Notes: a model not told the origin generated them from the letters alone. Shown: positions 26,732-35,141, numbered from the stretch's first letter. The stretch: DNA of 64,000 bases from Flavobacteriales bacterium (GCA_016700415.1 CP065018.1:310001-374000), one strand, 5' to 3'. A program made the numbers and translations.

Positions 26732-26764
26732 GTTCTCCCCTCCTTTTTTCAAGGAGGGGAGAAC
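26732..26764. terminator. Perfect palindrome between convergent genes
   Basis: A 14-base perfect inverted repeat (gttctcccctcctt/aaggaggggagaac) with a 5-base loop. It lies between the ends of the SpoIID gene and the minus-strand barrel gene, so it could stop both transcripts. The central 23 bases (26737-26759) recur exactly at 63148-63170. Confidence 0.6.
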
Positions 26765-26791
26765 GTTAGACTAGCGGGAAACAGAACGTGG

Positions 26792-27478
26792 TCAGTTCTG
26801 GTCGTCCTCTTGAGCGCTGCGTTTCTTCTCCCTTTCCGAATTTGTGGAAAAACGCCAGGCCACTTGCAGGGAGTAGACCACGTTGTGCGAACGCTGGATC
26901 GCCTCGAAGGTGTTCAGGCTGCTCTGGCCGCGCAGTTCCCACATCCAATGCCCTTTCTCATGGCCAATGCCCAATGCCGCGCTGAATTGACTGCGATGGG
27001 TATTGTCACTGGGCGAGTAATCGTAGGCGCTCACCAAGGTGCCATCTTGATAATTCCGGACCTTCCCGAACAGGAAGTATCCGTACATCAGGCCGCCGCA
27101 AAGGAATAGCCCTTGAGGGTCCGGATTGGTGCTCACCTTCAGCATCAAGGGCAATTCCAGATAGTTGAGGGCGACGGAGCCGCGTGTCTTCAACTGGCTG
27201 TTCACGTTTACGCTTCCCTTGCCGATGTACATCGGCTCGATCAGCAGGCTTACCTGCGAGGTGAGCGGTGCCTCAAAGCTCCAGCCCGCGATGAAGCCGA
27301 GCTTCGGCAGGCCGTACCAAGAAAGGAACTGGCCGGCAGTCTGTGTGCCGATGTCGATGCCGATCTTGGGGCCGTTCCGAGATTCCTGTGCGGCCACGGA
27401 ATATGGCAAGAGCAGTACGACGATGAGGCCCGATAGGCATTGGGCGCGGAAGGAGCGGGGCATGTTCATGTCGATCAT
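26792..27478 (-). CDS. Outer-membrane beta-barrel protein (PorT-like family)
   Basis: 228 residues from MIDMNMPRSF. A signal peptide ends near SVAAQ. The rest shows barrel-like alternating strands (KLGFIAGWSFEAPLTSQVSLL, SVALNYLELPLMLKVS) and the LNYLELPL block typical of Bacteroidota outer-membrane beta-barrel (OMP_b-brl_2) proteins. The C-terminus MWELRGQSSLNTFEAI and the basic end KKRSAQEDDQN are unusual for a barrel, which normally ends on an aromatic residue. Ligand unknown. The 22 codons upstream of the chosen start are not signal-like. Confidence 0.75.
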   Translation of the reverse strand: MIDMNMPRSFRAQCLSGLIVVLLLPYSVAAQESRNGPKIGIDIGTQTAGQFLSWYGLPKLGFIAGWSFEAPLTSQVSLLIEPMYIGKGSVNVNSQLKTRGSVALNYLELPLMLKVSTNPDPQGLFLCGGLMYGYFLFGKVRNYQDGTLVSAYDYSPSDNTHRSQFSAALGIGHEKGHWMWELRGQSSLNTFEAIQRSHNVVYSLQVAWRFSTNSEREKKRSAQEDDQN

Positions 27479-27632
27479 GGTCGAGGGACGAAGGTGCACA
27501 TCCCGTTCCGGTAGAGTTGATCGGGCCAGGTTATTTCTTCCCAAACGCTGGTTGATCGATCACTCCCGATTTGCAACGAAATTATCATTCGTCGATGAAA
27601 AATAGGTATTCGTCTTGACAAAGGGTTCATTG

Positions 27633-27845
27633 ATGTGCGAACTTGCGGCAAATCGATCGTTCCCCATGTGGCCCATCATGACCCTCACGCTTCTGCTCCA
27701 GCTCACTTCCGAGGAGCAACTCTATGCCCAAGATGTCGGGCCTGTCCTTCAGCCGCAAGTTGAAGAACAGTCAACACCGGGGCCAGCTACCGATCCGGAA
27801 GAAAATTGCGCCCCTTGGAAGGAAGTAGGCACGACTGATTGCTGA
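27633..27845 (+). CDS. Possible small exported protein
   Basis: 70 residues from the ATG at 27633; alternatives are TTG 27615 and ATG 27666. A weak signal-like segment (MWPIMTLTLLLQL) precedes a short Gln/Pro/Glu-rich tail with two Cys (CAPWKEVGTTDC). No family recognised. The main support is a strong terminator 37 bases after the stop in the same orientation. Upstream lies an AT-rich stretch (27540-27612). Confidence 0.4.
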   Translation: MCELAANRSFPMWPIMTLTLLLQLTSEEQLYAQDVGPVLQPQVEEQSTPGPATDPEENCAPWKEVGTTDC

Positions 27846-27881
27846 CCTCAATGGCCCGGCGACATTGGTCGCCGGCACTTC

Positions 27882-27925
27882 GGAAGCCCTGACGCTCCTT
27901 GCTGCGTCGGGGCTTCCCTCTTTTT
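27882..27925 (+). terminator. Rho-independent terminator
   Basis: A 14-base stem (ggaagccctgacgc/gcgtcggggcttcc, one G-T pair) followed by ctcttttt. A smaller perfect hairpin ccggcgac/gtcgccgg precedes it at about 27856-27875. Confidence 0.8.
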
Positions 27926-27938
27926 AGGCGGACAAGGC

Positions 27939-27946
27939 CATCTTTG
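27939..27946 (+). promoter_or_regulatory. Promoter-like element CATCTTTG before the M14 peptidase
   Basis: Three bases before the ATG at 27950, a variant of the -7 word seen across the window. It lies directly after the terminator. Confidence 0.35.
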
Positions 27947-27949
27947 TGC

Positions 27950-29677
27950 ATGTTCTGTCGTGAACGTCTCTTCTTCTTGCTCACTGCCATGGTCATCTTC
28001 AGGACCGTGGAAGCCCAATGGACCTTCACCGGTGACACGTCCGCCACCTGGCAACAAACCATCGCGCGCTATGCCAGCATGGTCTCATTGTATGAAGGCG
28101 CGAAGCTCACAGTGATCAGTAAGGATGATGACGGCCATCCGATCCACCTTTTCATCCTCAGCGACGGTAGCGGCTTCACGCCGGACAGCATCCGTGCAGC
28201 GGGCAAGAACATCCTTTGGATCACCAATGCCATCCATCCCGGGGAGCCGGACGGGATCGATGCCAGCCTCATGCTCGCACAAGCGCTGTTGGACAGCGAT
28301 CAGCTAACGGGCCTGCTGGTGCATACCGCCGTGTGCATCGTGCCCGTGTACAACGTCAGCGGAGCCTTGAACAGGGGACGGTACAGCCGCGTGGACCAGA
28401 ACGGGCCGCTGGAATACGGCTTCCGCGGGAACGCCAAGAACATGGACCTCAATCGCGACTTCATGAAGATGGATTCCGAAAATGCGCGCTCATTGGAAGC
28501 GGCATTGACGGCATGGGACCCGGACATCTACTTCGAGCCGCATGTCAGCGATGGCGCGGACCACCAGTACACTATGGCGTTGCTGGCCACGCAGAAGGAC
28601 AAGCTTTCACCGCCGCTCTCGGAGTTCATGACCAAGGTCCTTCAGCCAGGCCAGTACGACCGGATGAATAGCAAGGGCCTGCTGATGTGCCCCTATTTTG
28701 AGACCACGGGCAAGGTCCCGGAGGAAGGGTTGCGCGGCTTTTACGACAGCCCCCGATACAGCAGCGGCTACAATGCTTTGTTTGATCGCATCAGCATCAT
28801 CAGTGAGAGCCACATGCTGAAGCCCTTTGCCGATCGGGTGAACGCCACCTTCCAGCTGTTGCTGGGCACCTTGGCGGTCATGGACCAACATCCGGATGAG
28901 TTGAAGAAGGCACGCATTGCCGCTAAGGAGCGGACGCGCACTGCGGCCGGCTTCGGTTTGAACTGGCGGCTGGATACCTCTGCCGTGAGCAGCATCCCTT
29001 GGAAAGGCTATGCGGCAAGGATGGATACCAGCCTTGTCACAGGCCTCCCGCGCATCCGCTATGACCACAACGAGCCGACCGACACGGTCGTCCCTTGGCA
29101 CGATACGTACCGGCCATCCTTCACCATGGCCAAGCCTAAAGCCTACCTGGTGCCGCAACAATGGAAGGCAGTGATCGACAGGTTGAAAGTGAACGGCGTG
29201 GAAATGAATATCCTTCCGAACGACAGTTTGTTGCAGGTGGAGCAGGACAGCATCGGGGAATTCACCACGGTGCCCATGGTCTATGAGGGGCACTACTTGC
29301 ACCGCGACATCAACACCACGCGGCGGCGGACCGAAATGACCGCCCATGCCGGTGACCTGCTCGTGCCGATGGGCCGGACCACGGACCGCTATGTGATGGA
29401 GGCACTCGAATGCCGGGCCGAGGACGGCTTCTTCGCGTGGAATTTCTTCGACGGCGTGTTACAGCAGAAAGAGTGGTACGACAGCTACGTCTTTGAGGAC
29501 ATGGCCGCGCGGCTCCTCACGCATGCCGTGGATCTGAAGCGGGCCTTCGAGGGTAAGCGGGCAGCGGATCCCGACTTCGCGAAAGATGCTGGCGCACAGC
29601 TCACCTGGATCTATCAGCGGTCGCCCTGGATGGAGCCGACTTGGCGGAAGTATCCCGTGCTGCGTGTGGTGGAATAG
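27950..29677 (+). CDS. M14 family zinc carboxypeptidase-like protein
   Basis: 575 residues from MFCRERLFFL; the frame extends upstream into the terminator, so this start is chosen. A signal peptide ends near TVEAQ (about residue 23). Zinc ligands of the M14 fold are visible: His and Glu in NAIHPGEPDG near residue 107 and a later His in FEPHVSDGADHQY. The NMDLNRDFMKMDSENARSL block carries the substrate-binding Asn-Arg. The long C-terminal part (about 350-575) is typical of Bacteroidota M14 proteins of this size. Secreted or periplasmic peptidase; substrate unknown. Confidence 0.85.
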   Translation: MFCRERLFFLLTAMVIFRTVEAQWTFTGDTSATWQQTIARYASMVSLYEGAKLTVISKDDDGHPIHLFILSDGSGFTPDSIRAAGKNILWITNAIHPGEPDGIDASLMLAQALLDSDQLTGLLVHTAVCIVPVYNVSGALNRGRYSRVDQNGPLEYGFRGNAKNMDLNRDFMKMDSENARSLEAALTAWDPDIYFEPHVSDGADHQYTMALLATQKDKLSPPLSEFMTKVLQPGQYDRMNSKGLLMCPYFETTGKVPEEGLRGFYDSPRYSSGYNALFDRISIISESHMLKPFADRVNATFQLLLGTLAVMDQHPDELKKARIAAKERTRTAAGFGLNWRLDTSAVSSIPWKGYAARMDTSLVTGLPRIRYDHNEPTDTVVPWHDTYRPSFTMAKPKAYLVPQQWKAVIDRLKVNGVEMNILPNDSLLQVEQDSIGEFTTVPMVYEGHYLHRDINTTRRRTEMTAHAGDLLVPMGRTTDRYVMEALECRAEDGFFAWNFFDGVLQQKEWYDSYVFEDMAARLLTHAVDLKRAFEGKRAADPDFAKDAGAQLTWIYQRSPWMEPTWRKYPVLRVVE

Positions 29678-29787
29678 CGGCCCCGTCGCATTTTGCCGGA
29701 CGTGAATGCCGCCGGTGAACGCTCAGCCTTCCTCTGCGTTCTCGATCGCCGTATGACGGTTCCGTTCCTCTGCCGTCATACGTATGT

Positions 29788-29820
29788 ATTCTTTGCGCTC
29801 TCCGCGTTCTTTGCGGTTCA
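29788..29820 (+). repeat. Degenerate ctttgcg/ccgcgtt word array
   Basis: Three diverged copies of a tctttgcg-type word within 33 bases. Similar to 35285-35313. It occupies the 194-base gap before the next gene, which holds nothing else I recognise apart from a CATCTTCG promoter-like word at 29843-29850. Confidence 0.5.
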
Positions 29821-29871
29821 ATTTCATAACGCTTTCCATCCCCATCTTCGCAACCTCATCCCTTTCAACCC

Positions 29872-30411
29872 ATGGATCTTTACGACATCGGCATCGGCGC
29901 ACGTGTGAAGCACCCCACCCTCGGCGTAGGCGTGGTCTATGACCTGGACGCGCATTCCATCCACATCTTCTTCCGCGAGCACGGCGAGAAGCCCATCGCG
30001 CGCTCCTTTGAGGACCTCGTGGTGATCGCGCCCGGAGTGGAAGTGGAACCTGAGGCGCTGGACCTTGAAAGCGTGAAGGACGCACTGCGCGAGGTGCTTG
30101 AGGAGGACAACAGCCTGCAACGCCCGGTTCCGCTCGCGCGCCGTTGGCAGAAAGGCATCCTGGAAATGCGTTCCGCTGATCCCGCCCTTAAGAGCAAGGA
30201 GGTGCCCATCGAGGACTTCTTCCACAAGATCGTGATGATGCGCGACCGTTTCCGCGTGTTGGAGCAAAAGATCAACGCCAGCAAGGACCTCAGCGAGCAG
30301 GACAAGGTGGAGATGCAGCAGTACATCACGCGCTGCTACGGCAGCCTCACCACCTTCAACATTCTCTTCGAGGACAAGGAGGACCATTTCGTGGGGCAGA
30401 AGGGAGAGTAG
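29872..30411 (+). CDS. Conserved hypothetical protein with N-terminal CarD-like/SH3-like fold
   Basis: 179 residues, soluble. The N-terminal GARVKHPTLGVGVVYDLDAHSIHIFF resembles the beta-barrel modules of CarD or the UvrD C-terminus (VxHxxFGxGxV). The rest is acidic and helical with a coiled-coil-like stretch (about 115-150). I do not know a function. CATCTTCG at 29843-29850 may be its promoter. Confidence 0.7.
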   Translation: MDLYDIGIGARVKHPTLGVGVVYDLDAHSIHIFFREHGEKPIARSFEDLVVIAPGVEVEPEALDLESVKDALREVLEEDNSLQRPVPLARRWQKGILEMRSADPALKSKEVPIEDFFHKIVMMRDRFRVLEQKINASKDLSEQDKVEMQQYITRCYGSLTTFNILFEDKEDHFVGQKGE

Positions 30412-30414
30412 GGT

Positions 30415-30464
30415 AGTCGGGAGTCTATGAGTCGTGAGTCTTGAGTCTGTGAGTATCGATCCTC
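30415..30464 (+). repeat. Degenerate gagtct tandem array
   Basis: About five diverged units of (t)gagtc(t/g) within 50 bases directly after a stop codon. The same words occur in reverse complement at 63280-63346, also directly beside a stop codon. Confidence 0.6.
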
Positions 30465-30506
30465 GAACTCCAGCAGATTGAAAACGCTATCTGCATGGGT
30501 CAGTTC

Positions 30507-30526
30507 TTTCAGCGTCATCTGTGTTC
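30507..30526 (+). repeat. Dispersed 20-base intergenic word (copy 2)
   Basis: Sequence tttcagcgtcatctgtgttc, 19 of 20 bases identical to 22806-22825. Confidence 0.6.
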
Positions 30527-30825
30527 CATTGATCGTTGATCGTTTCCGTTTGGCGATCTTCACCACAGCGCTTACCTTCGTTCCACGGACACGTTCTTTC
30601 TCAGCTATGTGCTGATCAACAGACAGCCCACATAGGCCATAGGTTCTCAAAACCAACACTTTTTACTCAGGATCGGAAGATCCAAAGGGCAAGGGCGCGC
30701 CTCATCGCCTTCGGGCGAATTCCTTCGGGAATGCCGAGGATTACCGACCCCTTTCCTGTCCGACCCGCTCATGTGATCCATGGGTTTTTTGAACTCGGTC
30801 CTGTGTGGGCTTTTTTTGTCCTGAC

Positions 30826-31473
30826 GTGAACCAACTTGCACCCGTGAAACCAACCCAAGATCCCGTTCGGGCCGGCACTGTCCTGCCTGTGATGGAAGCC
30901 TTTTACACCGTCCAGGGGGAAGGGGCCTTCACCGGCCAGGCGGCCTACTTCATCCGCTTGGGCGGCTGTGATGTGGGCTGCACTTGGTGCGATGTGAAGG
31001 ACAGTTGGGCCATGGACGCACATCCGATGCACAGCGTGGCGGACATCGTGGCCGAAGCGCTGAAGCATCCGGCGCGCATCGCCGTGGTGACCGGCGGTGA
31101 ACCCCTGATGCATGATCTCGGCCCTTTGACAAAAACGTTGCGCGCCGCCGGCTTTCGCACGCACATCGAAACAAGTGGTACCTCACCGATAAGCGGGGAA
31201 TGGCACCATATCTGCTTCAGTCCTAAAAAGTTCAAGGCCCCCGTGCCCGGCTTCCATGCACTGGCCGATGAGTTGAAAGTGGTGGTCTTCAACAAACACG
31301 ACCTGCAATGGGCCGGGGAACATGCCGCCAAGACACAGGCCGACTGCGCCCTCTACCTACAACCCGAATGGACCAAACGCGAAACCATGATGCCGCTTGT
31401 CACCAACTACGTGATGGCGCACCCGCGCTGGCGCATTTCCTTGCAGACACACAAGTATTTGAACATTCCATGA
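30826..31473 (+). CDS. queE: 7-carboxy-7-deazaguanine synthase
   Basis: 215 residues from a GTG at 30826 (GTG 30805 and GTG 30844 are alternatives). Radical SAM enzyme forming CDG for queuosine and related 7-deazaguanines. The cluster motif is GGCDVGCTWCDV (CxxxCxxC), preceded by FYTVQGEGAFTGQAAYFIRLGG, and VTGGEPLMHD follows. No other queuosine genes are nearby. Its stop overlaps the ATG of the next frame. Confidence 0.93.
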   Translation: MNQLAPVKPTQDPVRAGTVLPVMEAFYTVQGEGAFTGQAAYFIRLGGCDVGCTWCDVKDSWAMDAHPMHSVADIVAEALKHPARIAVVTGGEPLMHDLGPLTKTLRAAGFRTHIETSGTSPISGEWHHICFSPKKFKAPVPGFHALADELKVVVFNKHDLQWAGEHAAKTQADCALYLQPEWTKRETMMPLVTNYVMAHPRWRISLQTHKYLNIP

Positions 31474-33569
31474 AGCGGTTATCAGTTGTCGGTTGTCAGG
31501 TGCCCACGCCAAAGCGCCCTGGCGACGGCGTGTTGTCAGTTGTCAGGCTGCGTAGGGTGCTCCGTGGTGGTGGTGAGTTTTCTCGGTCACCAGTCACCAA
31601 CTACCATTCACCAGCACACCGGATCCTCCGGAGCTTGCTCCTTGCTGCTTACTGCGTCTGCCAACTGCCAACTGCACAAGCTCAACCCGGTAACTACACC
31701 AGCACGGACAAGAAGGCCATCAAGCTCTATGAGAAAGGGGCCGAGTGCATGCGCCTTCAGGACTGGAGCTGCGCGGAGAACGGATTGAAGAAGGCGGCGG
31801 AGGCCGATCCGCGCTTCATCGAACCGCGGATCTACCTCGGGGAGATGTACGAGCAGCGCAACATGCCGAAGGAGGCCATGGCCATGTATGGCGAAGTGGT
31901 GGCGATCAACCCGCGCTTCTTTCCGCCCGCTGCGCTGCACCTGGCCGAACTTGAGATCACCGCCAGCGACTATACCGGAGCCCGGAAGCATTATGCCATG
32001 GCGAAAGAACTGGACAGCGATCCGAAACGGAGGCAACGCGCCTCACTTGGGATCGCCAACTGCGATTTCGCGGTGGAGGCCGTGCAGAACCCCGTCCCAT
32101 TCGACCCTGTGAACCTCGGCCCGGGAGTGAACAGCAAGGACCCCGAGTATTTCCCGTGCGTTACAGCGGATGACAGCACGTTGATGTTCACGCGCTTATT
32201 GATCGATGCCCGCTCACAGTTCGGCAAGCAGGAGGACTTTTTCGTCAGCCACAAAGGGGGCGATGGTGCATGGGGAACGGCTCAGCCGATCAGAACGGTG
32301 AACACGGTGGACAATGAAGGCGCGGGAACGCTCACACCGGACGGGCGCTTCATCGTTTTTACGAAATGCGCAGGCATCGACGGCTCCTACGGCAAGGGAC
32401 TGAAGGGACTGGGCAGTTGTGACCTCTTCATCAGCCGCAGGATCGGCGACCGCTGGACACCTGCGCAGAACCTAGGCAGCCCGGTGAACACGCGTAACTG
32501 GGAAAGCCAGCCGAGCATGGGCAGCGACGGCCGCACGCTCTACTTTGTCCGTGCATCGCAAGCTGCGGACGGACTGAAGAGCATGGACATTTATCGTACG
32601 GTGCTCGGCGAGGACGGGGCCTTTGGCAAACCGGAGCGCTTGGGCGACAACGTTAACACGGCTGGCCAGGAGGAAAGCGTGCAGATCCATCCCGATGGCA
32701 GAACGCTTTACTTCAGCAGCGACGGCCATCCCGGCATGGGCGGACTGGACATCTATGTGAGCCGCATGCAGACCGATGGCTCTTGGGGAAGGGCACAGAA
32801 CCTGGGATATCCCATCAACACGGGCGGCGATGAGAACAGCGTGCTCGTAGGCGCCGAAGGCAAACTCGCCTACTTCGCCAGCGATCGCCCCGGAGGCGTG
32901 GGCGACCTTGACCTGTACAACTTCGTTCTTCCGGAGGAGGCTCGTGCTTCCGCGGTCGGATACATCCACGGAAAGGTGACGGACCGCACCAACGGCAAGC
33001 CCGTGGAGGCCGATGTGGAACTTTATGATCTCGCTTCCGGGGCCTTGGCCACGGCCGCATACAGCGATCCGGAGAGCGGGGAATTCCTCGTGTGCCTGCC
33101 GCGCGGTAAGGACTATGCGCTGAACGCCTCGGCGGAGGGCTACCTCTTTTTCTCCAAGAATTACAGTGTGGCGCAAAGCGATGCGACCTCGACACCGGAT
33201 CTCGATGTGAAGCTGAACCCCATCGTCGCAGGCGAGAAGATCGAGCTGCGCAACATCTTCTTCGAGACAGCCAGCTATGAATTGCTCCCGGCTTCCACGG
33301 TGGAATTGGACAAGCTGGTGAAGCTGATGACGACGAACGCTGCGATGCGCATTGAAGTGGGCGGCCATACCGACGACGTGGGCAATGACGCCGCCAACCA
33401 GAAGTTGAGCGAGCAGCGCGCCAATGCCGTGCGCGACTTCCTCATCACCCACGGCATTGAGGCCTCGCGCATCGTGGCGAAGGGCTACGGGGAGACCAAG
33501 CCCATGGCGACGAACGATACCGACGAGGGCCGTGCAATGAACCGGCGGACGGAGGTGACGGTGTTGTGA
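31470..33569 (+). CDS. PorE-like OmpA family protein: TPR, PD40 propeller, CRD, OmpA domain
   Basis: 699 residues if the ATG at 31470 is used. Order from about residue 75: TPR-like repeats (YEKGAECMRLQDWSCAENG, to about 185), a PD40/WD40-like propeller (about 210-490; GAGTLTPDGRFIVFTK, IHPDGRTLYFSSDG), a carboxypeptidase regulatory-like domain (about 493-585; GYIHGKVTDRTNGKPVEADV) and a C-terminal OmpA domain (IEVGGHTDDVGND ... NRRTEVTVL) that binds peptidoglycan. This is the domain order of the T9SS component PorE and of relatives near PorP/SprF. The first ~70 codons are made of repeat words with a late signal-like segment (ILRSLLLAAYCVCQLPTAQAQ), so the true start is uncertain and may be a non-ATG codon. 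Confidence 0.85.
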   Translation: MKRLSVVGCQVPTPKRPGDGVLSVVRLRRVLRGGGEFSRSPVTNYHSPAHRILRSLLLAAYCVCQLPTAQAQPGNYTSTDKKAIKLYEKGAECMRLQDWSCAENGLKKAAEADPRFIEPRIYLGEMYEQRNMPKEAMAMYGEVVAINPRFFPPAALHLAELEITASDYTGARKHYAMAKELDSDPKRRQRASLGIANCDFAVEAVQNPVPFDPVNLGPGVNSKDPEYFPCVTADDSTLMFTRLLIDARSQFGKQEDFFVSHKGGDGAWGTAQPIRTVNTVDNEGAGTLTPDGRFIVFTKCAGIDGSYGKGLKGLGSCDLFISRRIGDRWTPAQNLGSPVNTRNWESQPSMGSDGRTLYFVRASQAADGLKSMDIYRTVLGEDGAFGKPERLGDNVNTAGQEESVQIHPDGRTLYFSSDGHPGMGGLDIYVSRMQTDGSWGRAQNLGYPINTGGDENSVLVGAEGKLAYFASDRPGGVGDLDLYNFVLPEEARASAVGYIHGKVTDRTNGKPVEADVELYDLASGALATAAYSDPESGEFLVCLPRGKDYALNASAEGYLFFSKNYSVAQSDATSTPDLDVKLNPIVAGEKIELRNIFFETASYELLPASTVELDKLVKLMTTNAAMRIEVGGHTDDVGNDAANQKLSEQRANAVRDFLITHGIEASRIVAKGYGETKPMATNDTDEGRAMNRRTEVTVL
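31477..31675 (+). repeat. Degenerate word arrays inside the 5' part of the PorE-like gene
   Basis: Contains gttgtcag words (31483-31500, 31533-31546), caccagtcaccaac words (31589-31612) and ctgccaactgccaactgc (31658-31675), which encodes part of the apparent signal peptide. The same vocabulary is intergenic elsewhere in the window. Confidence 0.6.
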
Positions 33570-33572
33570 GGC

Positions 33573-33606
33573 GGCCAGTTGGCAGAAGGCAGTGGCAGTT
33601 GGCAGC
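33573..33606 (+). repeat. Degenerate ggcagttggcag array
   Basis: About four diverged units of (a)gttggcag/ggcagtggc directly after the stop of the PorE-like gene. Confidence 0.5.
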
Positions 33607-33659
33607 GGCGACATGAGATGTGTTCTCCGATGCTCCTTTCGGCCTGAAGACGTGGGGCC

Positions 33660-33667
33660 GACCTTTG
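33660..33667 (+). promoter_or_regulatory. Promoter-like -7 element GACCTTTG for the FrnE-like gene
   Basis: Four bases before the ATG at 33672; no room for a ribosome binding site in a transcript started from it. Confidence 0.5.
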
Positions 33668-33671
33668 CACC

Positions 33672-34316
33672 ATGAAAGTGAAGATCTGGTCCGATGTGGT
33701 GTGCCCGTACTGCTACATCGGCAAGCGCGAGTTTGAGAACGCCTTGGCGAAATTCCCGCACAAAGACGAGGTGGAGGTGGAATGGAAGAGCTTCGAGCTG
33801 GACCGCGACGCACCGGTCCGCTCCGAGGATGACATGTTCGAGCATCTGGCGAAGAAGTACGGTCGCACGCGTGAGCAGGCCCAGGAGATAGTGGCCGGCG
33901 TGGTGGAGCGCGCACACTCCGTGGGGCTCGAGTATGATATGGAGAACGCCGTGATGGGCAGTTCCTTCGATGCGCACCGCTTGATCCAGTTCGCAAAGAC
34001 CAAGCAGAAGGGATCCGAAGCGGAAGAACGCTTGTTCCAAGCCTATTTCCTCCGGGGTGAGCACATCGCTGACCGAGCGGTGCTAAAGAAGATCGCCGAA
34101 GAGATCGGTCTGGACGGGACCGAAGTGGAGGAGATGCTGGTCGGCGATGCCTTCACCGAAGCGGTCCACGCCGATGAATACGAAGCGCAGCAGATCGGTG
34201 TGGGCGGCGTGCCGTTCTTCGTGCTGGATGACAAGTATGCGGTGAGCGGCGCACAGTCCAGTGACCACTTCCTCGGTGCGTTGCAACAAGCGTGGAGCGC
34301 GCGAAAGACGGATTGA
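33672..34316 (+). CDS. FrnE-like DsbA family oxidoreductase
   Basis: 214 residues, no signal peptide, so cytoplasmic. Thioredoxin fold with the active-site CPYC in SDVVCPYCYIGKREFE and the cis-Pro loop GVGGVPFFVLDDKYAVSGAQ. Matches the FrnE branch of DsbA proteins, whose members are linked to polyketide biosynthesis and oxidative-stress tolerance. Convergent with proC, 21 bases apart. Confidence 0.93.
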   Translation: MKVKIWSDVVCPYCYIGKREFENALAKFPHKDEVEVEWKSFELDRDAPVRSEDDMFEHLAKKYGRTREQAQEIVAGVVERAHSVGLEYDMENAVMGSSFDAHRLIQFAKTKQKGSEAEERLFQAYFLRGEHIADRAVLKKIAEEIGLDGTEVEEMLVGDAFTEAVHADEYEAQQIGVGGVPFFVLDDKYAVSGAQSSDHFLGALQQAWSARKTD

Positions 34317-34337
34317 ACGAAGTTGTCTGCGATCAGC

Positions 34338-35141
34338 TCAGGCCTGCGAAAGCTCCTTGGAACGCCGTTCGGCGGCCAGGATGCCCCGCTCCAAGGTACC
34401 CGCGAGATCAGCGGAACGGAACACGTCGAACGCGGCCTGCGTGGTGCCTCCCTTGGAGGTGACGGCCAGTATCAGCTCATCCGGGGTGCGGTCGGAGTGG
34501 TACATGAGCTGTACGGCGCCGAGCATGGTCTGCTGCACCAACGCTGCGGCCACATGGTTCTCCAATCCCATCGCCCGCCCGGCCTCGGCCAAGGTTTTGG
34601 CGAAGAGGAAGACGTAGGCGGGTCCGCTGCCGCTGAGCGCCGTCACCGCATTGAGCTGGTCCTCATCCTCCAGATGTACGGAGCGCCCCGTGGTGTTGAG
34701 CAGTCGCTCCACGGTGATCGCCTGCCGCATGGTGAGGTCCTGCGCCGTGGTGTAGGCGGTGACGCCCAGACCGATCTGCGCCGGAGCGTTCGGCATCGCA
34801 CGCACCACCATGCGGTGGGAAAGCGAATCCTGAAGCCGCTTCAACGTGATACCGGCCATGATGGAAAGCACGACCTGCTCCTGTTGTAGCACTGCGGCAA
34901 GGACGGGAGCGAGCGCGCCGAAATCCTGCGGTTTCACAGCGATGATGACAATGGCGCAATCCGCGATCCGTGCGTCCACCACCGGGACCGCGGTGCCCAG
35001 GTCCATGGCGGCCACGGTCGCGCATGTTGCTTCATTCCGGGTGATCAGCAGCAGTTCGTCCCGGTCGGCGATGTGGTTCTTCCGAAAGCTGCGGGCATAG
35101 GCCAGGCCCATATTGCCGCATCCGATGATGGCGATCTTCAT
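34338..35141 (-). CDS. proC: Pyrroline-5-carboxylate reductase
   Basis: 267 residues from MKIAIIGCGNMG. Last step of proline synthesis, NAD(P)H-dependent. The dinucleotide fold IAIIGCGNMGLAYA, the VRAMPNAPAQIGLGVTAY block and the family signature near ALSGSGPAYVFLFAKTLAEAG are present. The in-frame upstream extension to 35207 runs through an aagttgaagttggaaag-type array and is not conserved-looking. A CTACTTTG word (35147-35154) precedes the start. Confidence 0.96.
   Translation of the reverse strand: MKIAIIGCGNMGLAYARSFRKNHIADRDELLLITRNEATCATVAAMDLGTAVPVVDARIADCAIVIIAVKPQDFGALAPVLAAVLQQEQVVLSIMAGITLKRLQDSLSHRMVVRAMPNAPAQIGLGVTAYTTAQDLTMRQAITVERLLNTTGRSVHLEDEDQLNAVTALSGSGPAYVFLFAKTLAEAGRAMGLENHVAAALVQQTMLGAVQLMYHSDRTPDELILAVTSKGGTTQAAFDVFRSADLAGTLERGILAAERRSKELSQA

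Larger units (their letters stand above)
30412..30825. other. Intergenic stretch with repeat words, no gene seen
   Basis: Holds a degenerate gagtct/tgagtc array (30415-30464), the 20-base dispersed word (30507-30526) and otherwise nothing recognisable. A TTTTTTTG run just before the queE start may serve as its promoter. Confidence 0.6.

Noticed and set aside
31470..31496. MKRLSVVGC as a short lipoprotein signal at the PorE-like start
   Set aside because: Only eight residues precede the Cys, too short for a signal peptide, and the following sequence is repeat words. It remains possible only if the start is elsewhere.
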